Shown: one piece after another, positions 15,296-22,917 of the stretch
How positions within the stretch are numbered: the stretch's first letter is position 1
How the letters are laid out: every line of letters begins with the position of its first letter
Source: an uncultured Muribaculaceae bacterium
GTDB lineage: Bacteria; Bacteroidota; Bacteroidia; Bacteroidales; Muribaculaceae
Direction of reading: 5' to 3'
Assembly: GCA_910589425.1 (NCBI GenBank)
Contig: CAJUSZ010000031.1
Span: 1-27,577, forward strand
DNA: 27,577 bases
Translations under genes and position numbers: made by a program
The notes under the pieces: generated by a model
Databases searched by the model: none
The model's input: only the letters and a program-made list of their open reading frames with translations
What the model was told of the DNA's origin: nothing

Positions 15296-17434
15296 ATGAA
15301 GAAATTTACTCTTTTTGCAACGGTTGCAATGTCCGGATACCTATTCGCCGGCGCTGCGACAGTAGACTTCACAGCCCCCGATGGAGTGATCTACACCATC
15401 GACACTACGGCGAAGGAAGCGACCGTCAAGGACATTCCGCGCGAGGCGGCGATCACCAACCTGGTGGTGCCCGATGCCGTGGAATATGAAGGCACCCAGT
15501 ATCCCGTTACCGTCGTGGGCGAGAAAGCAGCCCAGCAGGCAAGCAGCACCCTTGAGAGCATCCAGCTCGGCAGCAATGTCAGGGAAGTAGGCGACAATGC
15601 GTTCTATGGCATTGCAAAGGTCTCTGTCATCAAACTCAACGACGGCCTTAAGACCATCGGCGCAAACGGCTTCTACAACTGCCGCGTGGCCACGGAACTG
15701 ACACTTCCCGAAAGTCTGGAGTCGATCGGCAGCTATGCTTTCTACAACGGATATGCGCTCAGGCAGATCGAGATTCCGGCTTCTGTCTCCACCATCGGTC
15801 TCAACCCGTGGGGCGGCTGCACCGGATTGCAGAAAATCACCGTGGCCGAAGCCAACAAATCTTTCACGGCCATCGACGATGTGCTGTTCAGCAAAGACGG
15901 CAGTCTGCTGATAAGCTATCCGATAGGACGCGATGTAGCTGAATACACTGTTCCAGCCGGTTGCAAATACATCGGCGAGAACTCGATGCGCAACAATTCA
16001 AGGATGAGCAAACTGATCCTGTCTGAAGGTCTGGAGGAGATCCGTGCAGGAGCTTTCAACGTGTGCCGTTTCCAGGAACTGAACATCCCTGCGAGTGTAA
16101 CCTTCATCGGATCCCGCGTATTCACATCCAATCCCAACCTCAACACCATCAAGGTGGCGGAAGGGAACAAGAACTATGCCGCTATCAGCAACTATCTCTG
16201 CACCAAGGATGGAAAGACTCTCATCCAGGGCGTGCCCGGAGCCAACATCGTCATTCCCGAGAGCGTGGACTCGATCTCAGGCTACGCTTTCTACAACATG
16301 CCGCAGATCCAGAGCCTGAAGCTCAACAATGTAAGAAGCATCGGCGAGACCGCATTCTATGGCGCCACAAGCCTTTCGTCGATCGACTGGGGCAGCAAAA
16401 TCGAGAGAATCGGCGGCATGGTGTTCCAGAGATGCGTGTCTCTGAAATCCGTGGAATTCCCCTCCACGCTCCGCGCTCTCAGCGACGTTCAGACTTTTGC
16501 ACAATGCTCACAGCTCGCCTCTGTGAAGTTTAACGATGGTCTCGAGGAGATCGGCACTCACACATTCATGTTGTGTTCCGCCCTTACTTCAATCGAGATC
16601 CCGGGAACCGTAAAAATCTGGGGAGACGCCCCCTTCAACAACTGCGTTTCACTTCAGTCGGCAGTCTTCAACGAAGGAATCACCGAACTTCCTCCGAGCG
16701 TGCTTTCATACGCCTCGGCGCTCACTTCGGTGAAGCTCGCCAACTCCATCGAGAAGATCGGATCGTTCGCATTCGGCTACTGCCAGCAGCTTACAGAGGT
16801 CAACATGCCTGAAAACCTCGAGACAGTGGAGGCAGCGGCTTTCGAGTTTGTGCCTATCAAGAAACTCGTTCTTCCTGCAAAGGTTAAGCGTCTGGAATCA
16901 AACGCATTCGGCTACAGCGGAATCGAAGAGCTTACGCTCAACGAGGGTCTCGAATATATCGGATCCTGGGCTTTCGGCAGCAGCCTTATCTCCTCTGCCG
17001 TTGTGCCTGAAGGAGTTACCGAGATCGGAGAAGGAGCGTTCGGCTATTGCGAGAACTTAACGAGCCTTGAGATTCCGGCCAGCGCCACTATTCTCGGCAA
17101 CGGAATAGCACAGAGCTGCCCGAAGATCGCCTCGATTGTCAACAAGGCGGTTGTGCCGCAGACTCTCACCGCCGATGTTGTGGACGAAGATGTCTACAAG
17201 ACATGCATGCTCAAGGTTCCAGGAGAATCCATCAAGGCCTATAAGGCCGCCGCATTCTGGAGCAAGTTCAATATCGACACTTCAGGCGTTGAATCAATTG
17301 AGGAGAACATCGACAATGCTGAAATAGTGGAAATCTATTCCATCAGCGGCGTCCGCCAGCCGGAACTCGTCAACGGCATCAACATCGTACGCCTTTCCGA
17401 CGGCTCTGTCAAGAAGATCTACCACAAGATGTAA
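15296..17434 (+). CDS. Secreted BspA-like leucine-rich repeat protein with sorting-type C-terminus
   Basis: This 712-residue protein has a signal peptide (1-20, cleaved near FAGA), a short beta domain with VDFTAPDGVIYTIDTTAKEA, and then from about 70 to 610 a long array of BspA-type leucine-rich repeats (LRR_5). Repeat consensus: I-x-L-x-x-x-[VL]-x-x-I-G-x-x-A-F-x-x-C-x-x-L-x-x-[IV]-x-[IL]-P. BspA-type proteins are surface proteins that bind host or bacterial partners. The C-terminus (AEIVEIYSISGVRQPEL ... NIVRLSDGSVKKIYHKM) has the pattern of a type A T9SS sorting domain. It stands alone with its own promoter and a bidirectional terminator. The ATG at 15296 follows an AT-rich stretch. Partner and function beyond adhesion are unknown. 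Confidence 0.93.
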   Translation: MKKFTLFATVAMSGYLFAGAATVDFTAPDGVIYTIDTTAKEATVKDIPREAAITNLVVPDAVEYEGTQYPVTVVGEKAAQQASSTLESIQLGSNVREVGDNAFYGIAKVSVIKLNDGLKTIGANGFYNCRVATELTLPESLESIGSYAFYNGYALRQIEIPASVSTIGLNPWGGCTGLQKITVAEANKSFTAIDDVLFSKDGSLLISYPIGRDVAEYTVPAGCKYIGENSMRNNSRMSKLILSEGLEEIRAGAFNVCRFQELNIPASVTFIGSRVFTSNPNLNTIKVAEGNKNYAAISNYLCTKDGKTLIQGVPGANIVIPESVDSISGYAFYNMPQIQSLKLNNVRSIGETAFYGATSLSSIDWGSKIERIGGMVFQRCVSLKSVEFPSTLRALSDVQTFAQCSQLASVKFNDGLEEIGTHTFMLCSALTSIEIPGTVKIWGDAPFNNCVSLQSAVFNEGITELPPSVLSYASALTSVKLANSIEKIGSFAFGYCQQLTEVNMPENLETVEAAAFEFVPIKKLVLPAKVKRLESNAFGYSGIEELTLNEGLEYIGSWAFGSSLISSAVVPEGVTEIGEGAFGYCENLTSLEIPASATILGNGIAQSCPKIASIVNKAVVPQTLTADVVDEDVYKTCMLKVPGESIKAYKAAAFWSKFNIDTSGVESIEENIDNAEIVEIYSISGVRQPELVNGINIVRLSDGSVKKIYHKM

Positions 17435-17463
17435 TCCCCCTGCAAGAACCATAAGTACTATGG

Positions 17464-17503
17464 AAAAGAGTCCGCTTCGTCAGTGTGAAGCGGACTCTTT
17501 TTC
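17464..17503. terminator. Bidirectional intrinsic terminator between convergent genes
   Basis: A perfect 15-bp stem (AAAAGAGTCCGCTTC 17464-17478 with GAAGCGGACTCTTTT 17487-17501) has T runs on both strands. It can end the BspA-like transcript on the plus strand and the fimbrillin transcript on the minus strand. Confidence 0.93.
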
Positions 17504-17518
17504 ATCATCAGCGGTCTT

Positions 17519-18553
17519 TCAGAAATCCTTGTATTCATCTACCGTTACTCCGAAATTTATCGGATGAAGCACGGCAGGGTTGTCGATCACTATATTGTAG
17601 ACGTATGAATATCCCTGCTTCCAATCCTGAAGGGTGGCTGTCGTAACGGGATACATCAGCCGGCCGTAAGAGGATTCAGGAACGAGCTGATTCTGCGGCG
17701 TGGCCGATGTGGGCCATATTTTCGCTCCGGAAGCGGCATCGAATATCTCGCAATCCACCTGAATCGCCGTGCCGGTATATTTCGAGCCGTCATAGTTGAG
17801 CGCGGTGAGAGCCTGAGGAATCATATAGGCTATATTCAGATTGTTTTCAGTCAGATCGGCAGGCGTGCCGGTCAGGACAACAGACTCGGATTCGTCCATC
17901 GCATAGAATGTCAGTATGTCGGAAACGAGTCCGGGATCGCTCCATTTTCCCTGATTGTCCGGCGCGGATGCGGATGTGGTGGCCTGCGGGAATTCAAATG
18001 TGCCCCTCAGCGAGACATTGCATAGCTTCACATGCCCCACCTTGACCTTTATGGCACTGTTTCCGCTGCTGAGCATAACCCTCACGTTGGCAAGAGCGTG
18101 CCTGAAATTGAGATTGACCGGCGACTCCCTGGCCGTCTCGTTCATATTGACGGCATAGAGAAGGTCGATGTTGCCGTGGTTGGTAAACGACATCTCACCC
18201 AGTCCGGCGTCTCCCACATTCGGGGAATTTGTGATATCAGGACTGAATGCGAAGAAGTTGACAGGAGTCGTGGGCCAGTACATGGTCGGTGAATATGTCC
18301 ACGTCCCGTTGCTGCGTGTAACCTTTACGTTCTCCATATATGGCTTGCCGTCGGTAAACGCATAGACCGTGAAATTCTTGATTGTGGACGTAGTGGTCGG
18401 CGCAGTGCGCGTAGGCCGCGATATCGCCGCCCCGAATCTGATGGCTCCTGATTCCGGCTCATCCTGCACGCTTTTCTCTTCCGAGCAGGAGTATGCAGTC
18501 ATCGCCAGACCTGCGGCTATGGCTGTCATAATAGTGTTTTTCAAAGTTTTCAT
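17519..18553 (-). CDS. Fimbrillin family lipoprotein
   Basis: This 344-residue protein resembles the Mfa-like/FimA-like fimbrillins that polymerise into Bacteroidales surface fimbriae after lipoprotein processing and export. It has a lipoprotein signal (MKTLKNTIMTAIAAGLAMTAYSC, Cys23) and then the family pattern IRFGAAISRPTR, IKNFTVYAFTDG, WTYSPTMYWPTTPVNFFAFSPD, and a conserved LNFRHALANVRVML segment. The C-terminal region (YSYVYNIVIDNPAVLHPINFGVTVDEYKDF) is the typical end of the family. I use the ATG at 18553; the open frame runs to 18652 but would overlap the upstream gene. It is 50 bp after the DUF5119 gene on the same strand and ends at the shared terminator. Confidence 0.9.
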   Translation of the reverse strand: MKTLKNTIMTAIAAGLAMTAYSCSEEKSVQDEPESGAIRFGAAISRPTRTAPTTTSTIKNFTVYAFTDGKPYMENVKVTRSNGTWTYSPTMYWPTTPVNFFAFSPDITNSPNVGDAGLGEMSFTNHGNIDLLYAVNMNETARESPVNLNFRHALANVRVMLSSGNSAIKVKVGHVKLCNVSLRGTFEFPQATTSASAPDNQGKWSDPGLVSDILTFYAMDESESVVLTGTPADLTENNLNIAYMIPQALTALNYDGSKYTGTAIQVDCEIFDAASGAKIWPTSATPQNQLVPESSYGRLMYPVTTATLQDWKQGYSYVYNIVIDNPAVLHPINFGVTVDEYKDF

Positions 18554-18603
18554 AATTCTTTTATTTATTGGTTGTTTTTTCTCTTCATGAACCCCAGGGC
18601 GTA

Positions 18604-19665
18604 TCATCCTGGAGACGAGCCGTCGGTTATATCTATTCTTATCACCGTCCATCCGTCAACACTCACATCAAATCCTCCGGAACTTCCGGTGTCGGGCAGC
18701 TCCACTCCTGAGACGATGGCGAGCATGTCGGTCGGATCAGGGGAAGCGCGCAGTGCCGATGTTATGTCGAACGAGAATTCCCTGACAGTCTTATCGCTCA
18801 TCACAAACCTGAGAGTCAGTATATTTAAGCAAGATTCCGCATCCTGCAATCCGAATGTGTAAAGGCTTCCGCGCAATGAGGATTCCGAGGCTGCGCCGAG
18901 GCTGAAAGGGCAGGTAGCGCGATCGCCGGGCCGTCTTATGTCCGAAAGCAGGCATCCGCTTCTCAGCCCGCTTATCCATGAGTCTACACGGCTCACGCTC
19001 TTCAGATTAGCCACATCTCTCACCTCAACCCTGATGCGGGGTGTGGCGAGCTGCGGAGTCATGATTATCTCCGGCGGACTGAGCGCGGCAGTCTTTCCGG
19101 TGAAAGGATCGGTCCATTCCGCCTTCGACGGGCTGAGCCTGAACGGAGCCACAGCGGCCACCCAAAGCCTCCCGGGACTGTGCATCACCCTCTCCCCATG
19201 CCAGAAACCGCCGTCCTCCGCATCCGGATAAAGCCCGGACGGGAGTGTGGTTGCCTCCACGCCGGAATATGAACCGTCATTGACGATCACCACCCCCGCC
19301 GCATCGTTGTTGTAGCCCACGGCTCCGTAGCATCCTTCGGGCAGCCGGGCCGGACCGCCGTCCCGCCCCGGAAAGTCAAACATCCAGGGATTGGCCTCCC
19401 CTTCCCGGAAGAAACTGAATGTCATCCCCTCGGGCTCCGCTTCCGGAGCGAGTCTCCAGTCAGTGGTGATCCTGAATCCCAGATATGTTCCCGGAGGACA
19501 GTCATTGTCCTCATAGATGAGTCCGCATGAAGTGAGAATAAAAACGAACGGAACGAGAAGAGCCACCTCCGCCACATACCGCACGCATGAAAACGGCGAC
19601 GGGATCCCCCGCCGGGAAAATCCGTGGAAGGATCCGCAACCGTAGCTTTCCGTAAACTTATCCAT
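18604..19665 (-). CDS. DUF5119 / FimB-Mfa2-like fimbrial anchor lipoprotein
   Basis: This 353-residue protein resembles DUF5119, related to the Mfa2/FimB group that anchors and limits fimbriae in the outer membrane. The lipobox is FILTSC (Cys47) after a hydrophobic segment (29-45). Conserved features include LGFRITTDWRLAPEAEPEGMTFSFF, a Gly/Pro turn (LPEGCYGAVGYNNDAAGVVIV) and a repeated-strand second half ending FDVSVDGWTVIRIDITDG. The N-terminus is odd: about 28 residues precede the hydrophobic segment. The start is the ATG at 19665; a GTG at 19680 is also possible. It precedes the fimbrillin gene by 50 bp, the usual anchor-plus-subunit pairing. No clear promoter was found upstream, and the inverted-repeat element lies there. 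Confidence 0.82.
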   Translation of the reverse strand: MDKFTESYGCGSFHGFSRRGIPSPFSCVRYVAEVALLVPFVFILTSCGLIYEDNDCPPGTYLGFRITTDWRLAPEAEPEGMTFSFFREGEANPWMFDFPGRDGGPARLPEGCYGAVGYNNDAAGVVIVNDGSYSGVEATTLPSGLYPDAEDGGFWHGERVMHSPGRLWVAAVAPFRLSPSKAEWTDPFTGKTAALSPPEIIMTPQLATPRIRVEVRDVANLKSVSRVDSWISGLRSGCLLSDIRRPGDRATCPFSLGAASESSLRGSLYTFGLQDAESCLNILTLRFVMSDKTVREFSFDITSALRASPDPTDMLAIVSGVELPDTGSSGGFDVSVDGWTVIRIDITDGSSPG

Positions 19666-19736
19666 GCAGTTTTTAAACACTTCAATTCAAACATCAGTTC
19701 ATCCCCGCCCCTGCTCAATATTTCGCTGCGGAAAAC

Positions 19737-19945
19737 CGTTTATAAGTAACTCTTTAAAATTAGCTTATATCAGATTATGCTGGATTTTTGAGGAGATTTC
19801 AAATTTGAAAGAAGGAGTTTAGCGGGCTAAACGACTGATTGAGAATTTGAAATATACCGGAAAGACAAATAAGATGATATAAGCCCATAGGGTTGCTGAT
19901 AAGAATTTTAAATTACAACTAATTTTAAAAAGTTACTTACAACCG
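19737..19945. repeat. MITE-like element built of nested inverted repeats
   Basis: About 209 bp of AT-rich, non-coding sequence between divergent genes. The outer arms AAGTAACTCTTTAAAATTAG (19744-19763) and CTAATTTTAAAAAGTTACTT (19919-19938) are inverted copies with one mismatch; similarity extends outward to 19737 and 19945 with about three more. Inside are CTTATATCA (19764-19772) with TGATATAAG (19875-19883), ATTTCAAATT (19796-19805) with AATTTGAAAT (19844-19853), and a central GTTTAGC-GG-GCTAAAC (19817-19832). All are nested in the same order, so the whole can fold into one long interrupted hairpin. No transposase is present. Seen directly: the repeats. Inferred: a non-autonomous mobile element. 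Confidence 0.65.
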
Positions 19946-19948
19946 AAA

Positions 19949-19977
19949 GCGTTTGGAGCTTGTTAAAAAACAAACGC
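19949..19977 (+). other. 7-bp hairpin in the exchanger leader
   Basis: GCGTTTG (19949-19955) is an inverted copy of CAAACGC (19971-19977) with a 15-nt AT-rich loop, just outside the MITE-like element and 41 bp before the exchanger ATG. No exact TAnnTTTG promoter was found between 19681 and 20018 on either strand. Confidence 0.4.
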
Positions 19978-20018
19978 ACATCCACATCCGGCTATCCTCC
20001 GGCAATCAAACAATCTAT

Positions 20019-20984
20019 ATGTCTTATCTACTTCTGATCATCGGACTCGGCCTTATTCTGCTCGGGGCAAACTATCTGACAGACGGCGCCTCGGCCATCG
20101 CCCGGCGCTTCAACATCTCCGATCTGGTGATCGGACTCACCATCGTGGCTTTCGGCACATCGGCGCCCGAGCTTGTGATCAGCCTCCTGTCAGCCATCAG
20201 GGGAAGCTCAGGGCTTGCGATAGGCAACGTCGTGGGATCCAACATATTCAACATCCTGATGATCGTGGGATGCACCGCCCTGGTGATGCCCGTGTCGATG
20301 GGACGCTCCACACTTTCAAAAGAGATTCCGCTTGTGATCCTCTCCTCGCTCGTGCTATGGTTCTGCTCGGCCGACATGCTTATCGACGGAGCGTCCGAAA
20401 ACGTGATAAGCCGCGCCGACGGACTTATCCTCCTTGCCTTTTTCCTCATCTTCATGCGCTACACTTTCTCCATCGCACACAACGGCAACGAGCAGCCGTC
20501 TGCCGTCCAGACCGCCGTGAAACCGATGAAACTGTGGGTAGCCATAGCCGCCACCATCGGCGGACTCGCCGGTCTGCTCCTCGGCGGGCAATGGTTTGTG
20601 GACGGCGCGTCGGCCATCGCCGCGTCGCTCGGGGTAAACGAATCCGTGATCGGGCTTACCATCGTGGCAGCCGGCACATCGCTGCCCGAGCTTGCCACAT
20701 CGATCGTGGCAGCAATCAAGAAGAACCCTGACATAGCGATCGGCAATGTGGTAGGATCGTCGCTCTTCAACGTCTTTTTCATTCTCGGAGCCTCGGCCAC
20801 AGTCAGTCCGCTCAAAGCCGGAAGCATCTCCGCCATAGACTTCGGTATGCTGATCGGGGCGTCAATCCTGCTCTACATCTTCGGAGCAGCATTCGGACGC
20901 GGACGCACCGTAACCCGTCCTGAAGGAGCCGTGATGGTATTGTGTTTCATCGGCTACACGGTCTGGCTCATCATGCACGCATGA
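20019..20984 (+). CDS. yrbG: Calcium/sodium antiporter (CaCA family, YrbG-like)
   Basis: This 321-residue inner-membrane exchanger probably extrudes Ca2+ in exchange for Na+ (or H+). It has two homologous halves in inverted topology, each with the signature alpha repeat: IVAFGTSAPELVISLLSA (about 43-60) followed by IGNVVGSNIFNILMIVG, and IVAAGTSLPELATSIVAA followed by IGNVVGSSLFNVFFILG. The Glu of each GTS-x-PE motif is the ion-binding acidic residue of the family. About ten hydrophobic segments are visible; length is normal. I use the ATG at 20019; a longer frame begins at a TTG at 19953 and adds no conserved sequence. It stands alone, downstream of the inverted-repeat element. Confidence 0.95.
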   Translation: MSYLLLIIGLGLILLGANYLTDGASAIARRFNISDLVIGLTIVAFGTSAPELVISLLSAIRGSSGLAIGNVVGSNIFNILMIVGCTALVMPVSMGRSTLSKEIPLVILSSLVLWFCSADMLIDGASENVISRADGLILLAFFLIFMRYTFSIAHNGNEQPSAVQTAVKPMKLWVAIAATIGGLAGLLLGGQWFVDGASAIAASLGVNESVIGLTIVAAGTSLPELATSIVAAIKKNPDIAIGNVVGSSLFNVFFILGASATVSPLKAGSISAIDFGMLIGASILLYIFGAAFGRGRTVTRPEGAVMVLCFIGYTVWLIMHA

Positions 20985-21142
20985 CGCCTCCTCTCCCACC
21001 CCATCAATGGCCACCACTCACTTACTACAAAAATCTTTGCAAAAAACATCTGCTATTCACAGCTAATTTAAGGTGAATATTTGATGACTTCATTCCCTAA
21101 AAACCATAAAAACTTTATTTTTACATTTTTATTGCGCAAAAA
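20985..21142. other. Non-coding AT-rich spacer with an inverted repeat
   Basis: No gene. TATTCAC (21054-21060) and GTGAATA (21073-21079) are inverted copies 12 bases apart, but no T run follows, so this is not a clear terminator for the exchanger gene. TAAAAA and TTTTTA arms near 21107-21123 form a second, purely AT hairpin. The rest shows nothing I can support. Confidence 0.4.
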
Positions 21143-21173
21143 TTTGGTTTATAAAATATTTTCACTATCTTTG
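21143..21173 (+). promoter_or_regulatory. Promoter of the small secreted/lipoprotein cluster
   Basis: TTTG at 21143-21146 and TATCTTTG at 21166-21173 match consensus with a start spacing of 23 bases, one shorter than the other promoters here. The leader to the ATG at 21345 would be about 168 nt. Confidence 0.78.
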
Positions 21174-21344
21174 CCGCCGAAGATACTCTCTCCGAGAATT
21201 TTTCACTACACAATTGTAACACTTCCGGACAATTCGGCAAACGGCAAGCCTTTCATTTTGCATCTCCACCCTGAATTTCTCTCCCGTCTGTTACTTATCG
21301 TTAACCTAACTCTTTACCAAAAACTTTAAAAACATCATACCCCA

Positions 21345-22019
21345 ATGAATAGGATTATTTTTATTCTTTTTCTGCTTATCGCATTCCGGTGGCAAACCGC
21401 CGAAGCGACATTCCTGTCAGATAATAAAATATGGGTCATGTACGACTCAGTCCCGGGAGATAGATTCGGACATTGGTGTAAAACTATGGCGATCTATTCT
21501 GTCAAACAAGACACTGTATTCAAGGGCTATAAAGCCTGGACAGCACGAATCAGCACAATTCAGGATCACGAAAATATCGTCACAAAATACATTCTCCGTG
21601 AAGAAGATGGACGGCTTTTCCTGATGCGCGATACAGAAGACATCCTTATTGCGGACCTCAATTTACGAAAAGGCGACTCATACCGCAATTATGTAGTCAC
21701 AGCGGTGGATTCAATCGCCCCGATGAAGGACAGGTGGCCTCTTAAAAGAATCACGCTGGAGGCAACCGACAGCAACGACAGGCTTGTGTGGGTCGATTAT
21801 ATTGGTCCGGATCATTTCAATCTTGATCTACTGCCTCCACCGGACGAAACCACCAAGTCTGATCCCGACTATATTCTATATCTTTACAAATGCTTTATTC
21901 CGCAGCATGGAGCCGTGGGGCGCTACAGCTTCTTTGCCGACCCCGATTCCGGATCATCAATCGTGCTTTCTCCAACTGATCCTTGTCAGGAGTCAAACCA
22001 TGTCTTCAATCTTCAGTGA
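21345..22019 (+). CDS. Secreted protein of unknown function, truncated by a TGA in its C-terminal domain
   Basis: The open frame gives 224 residues with a signal peptide (MNRIIFILFLLIAFRWQTAEA, about 1-21) and a body with WVMYDSVPGDRF, YILREEDGRLFLM and RLVWVDYIGPDHF. I do not recognise a family with a function. The frame ends ...SNHVFNLQ-TGA, and if the TGA (22017-22019) is read through, it continues LEIKDPPKGSVYIQNGKKLIAPLK and stops at 22094. VFNLQ-G-x ... KG-VYIQNGKK is a widespread Bacteroidales C-terminal (T9SS-type) pattern in which the residue at the TGA is glycine (GGA/GGN). So this is most likely a nonsense mutation that removes the sorting tail. Read from the 21143-21173 promoter. 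Codons are more AT-rich than in the core genes. Confidence 0.7.
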   Translation: MNRIIFILFLLIAFRWQTAEATFLSDNKIWVMYDSVPGDRFGHWCKTMAIYSVKQDTVFKGYKAWTARISTIQDHENIVTKYILREEDGRLFLMRDTEDILIADLNLRKGDSYRNYVVTAVDSIAPMKDRWPLKRITLEATDSNDRLVWVDYIGPDHFNLDLLPPPDETTKSDPDYILYLYKCFIPQHGAVGRYSFFADPDSGSSIVLSPTDPCQESNHVFNLQ

Positions 22020-22094
22020 CTGGAGATCAAGGATCCGCCAAAAGGATCTGTTTATATCCAGAACGGGAAAAAATTAATCGCTCCGCTGAAATAA
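22020..22094 (+). pseudogene. Detached C-terminal sorting-type tail of the upstream gene
   Basis: Twenty-four codons in the same frame as the 21345 gene, between its TGA and a TAA at 22092-22094. The peptide contains KGSVYIQNGKKLI, the end of the common NLQG...GVYIQNGKK pattern. Its position, phase and sequence all fit the missing end of that gene. Confidence 0.65.
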
Positions 22095-22270
22095 CCGGCA
22101 TCCGTTCGGGCCCAATATCGCCGGTATCATTATGGCAAACTCTTCTTCCAGATGGTTCCGGCGATTCTCGAACCTACCTATCTAAATATAAAATTTCAGC
22201 TGATGAAATACATGTTGAATCAGGTGTATCAATCTCTGAAAATTCGGAAATAATATTAAACAATCCATGA
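22095..22270 (+). pseudogene. Remnant: C-terminal end of a lost lipoprotein paralogue
   Basis: In one frame this reads ...SPVSLWQTLLPDGSGDS, then KYKISADEIHVESGVSIS and ENSEIILNNP, stopping with TGA at 22268-22270, one base before the next ATG. The pattern VSL...PDG...DS...K[FY]xI...EIx[IV]ESGxxIS recurs in the same order at the end of the neighbouring 22272 gene (partly in a shifted frame). No start codon, signal peptide or N-terminal body precedes it: the upstream sequence belongs to the 21345 gene. It is therefore best read as the surviving 3' end of a deleted paralogue. No other function is apparent. Confidence 0.55.
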
Positions 22271-22271
22271 T

Positions 22272-22802
22272 ATGAAACTATCAGAGAAAGTATTCCTATG
22301 GAGTTTAGGATTGCTCGCAGTCATGCTACCATCCTGCTCCTCCGATGAGCCGGACACAAGTGTCCCTATTGAGCATTTTCAATGTTCACGGATTCCGTAT
22401 GAAGAATTGGAGCCGGGATTTGAAGACATTCCGATAGTGACTATCGCTTTTTCGGAGTCGACACAGAAACTTACCGTCAAGATTGTAAACTACGATATAG
22501 AAGGGATTATAGATAAAGTAAAACCTTCAGCGTTCATCTCCGGCAATTCTATAAGCCTGTGCTTTTGGCAACCACGTTACGACCCGCTCCTGGAAGCGTC
22601 ATACAGGACAAAGACAGAATGGGTTCTGGACAATATAGCACCCGGTTCCTACTCGGTTTCCATCCATTATATTATCAGAAACAGTCCACCATCCGAAAAG
22701 AATCTTGACTCCCCATTGATGAAAGACTCTAAAATAGACCTTGTTGGCGATGTTTCTCTCAAATATTTCTTCCATCCCGATGGCTTTTCACAGACTCCGT
22801 AA
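22272..22802 (+). CDS. Small lipoprotein, probably frameshifted near its 3' end
   Basis: The open frame gives 176 residues: a lipoprotein signal (MKLSEKVFLWSLGLLAVMLPSC, Cys22), an acidic SSDE stretch after the Cys that resembles a Bacteroidetes surface-export signal, and a beta-rich body (IVTIAFSESTQKLTVKIVNYD, WVLDNIAPGSYSVSIHYI). The body resembles the next two genes: a strand before a [SG]-x-K/ILxV motif and a W...I-x-PGxYxVxx motif. The frame ends ...VSLKYFFHPDGFSQTP. The continuation expected from the remnant upstream lies in the -1 frame (DSVSTFF ... KFQIEGSEILIESGTEIS), so one base was probably lost between 22785 and 22795. It starts 1 bp after the remnant stop. Function unknown. Confidence 0.7.
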   Translation: MKLSEKVFLWSLGLLAVMLPSCSSDEPDTSVPIEHFQCSRIPYEELEPGFEDIPIVTIAFSESTQKLTVKIVNYDIEGIIDKVKPSAFISGNSISLCFWQPRYDPLLEASYRTKTEWVLDNIAPGSYSVSIHYIIRNSPPSEKNLDSPLMKDSKIDLVGDVSLKYFFHPDGFSQTP

Positions 22803-22909
22803 GTACATTTTTCTCCCGTGGAAAATTTCAGATTGAGGGTTCGGAGATCCTTATTGAATCGGGCACGGAGATCTCCGCTGAAACAGAACTGACAATAACT
22901 AATAACTGA
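22803..22909 (+). pseudogene. Out-of-frame tail of the 22272 lipoprotein gene
   Basis: The -1 frame reads FFSRGKFQIEGSEILIESG and TEISAETELTITNN to a TGA at 22907-22909, which is 8 bp before the next start codon, a normal operon spacing. The peptide aligns with the tail of the upstream remnant (KYKISADEIHVESGVSIS). It has no start of its own. Confidence 0.6.
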
Positions 22910-22917
22910 CAATAATT

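Noticed and set aside
19734..19945. AACCG at 19734-19738 and 19941-19945 as a target-site duplication of the MITE-like element
   Set aside because: The two copies do not sit at equivalent distances from the terminal repeats (offset of three bases), so this short match is probably chance.
21054..21079. Inverted repeat TATTCAC/GTGAATA as terminator of the exchanger gene
   Set aside because: The stem is AT-rich and short, the loop is long and no T run follows.
21081..21329. An 82-codon plus-strand frame upstream of the 21345 gene
   Set aside because: It contains the consensus promoter at 21143-21173, is AT-driven, and lacks any conserved pattern.
22017..22019. TGA read as glycine (alternative genetic code)
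   Set aside because: Other genes in the window end in TGA at the expected places (for example gltX and the ATGA overlaps), and the organism is clearly Bacteroidales, so a mutation or sequencing error is far more likely.
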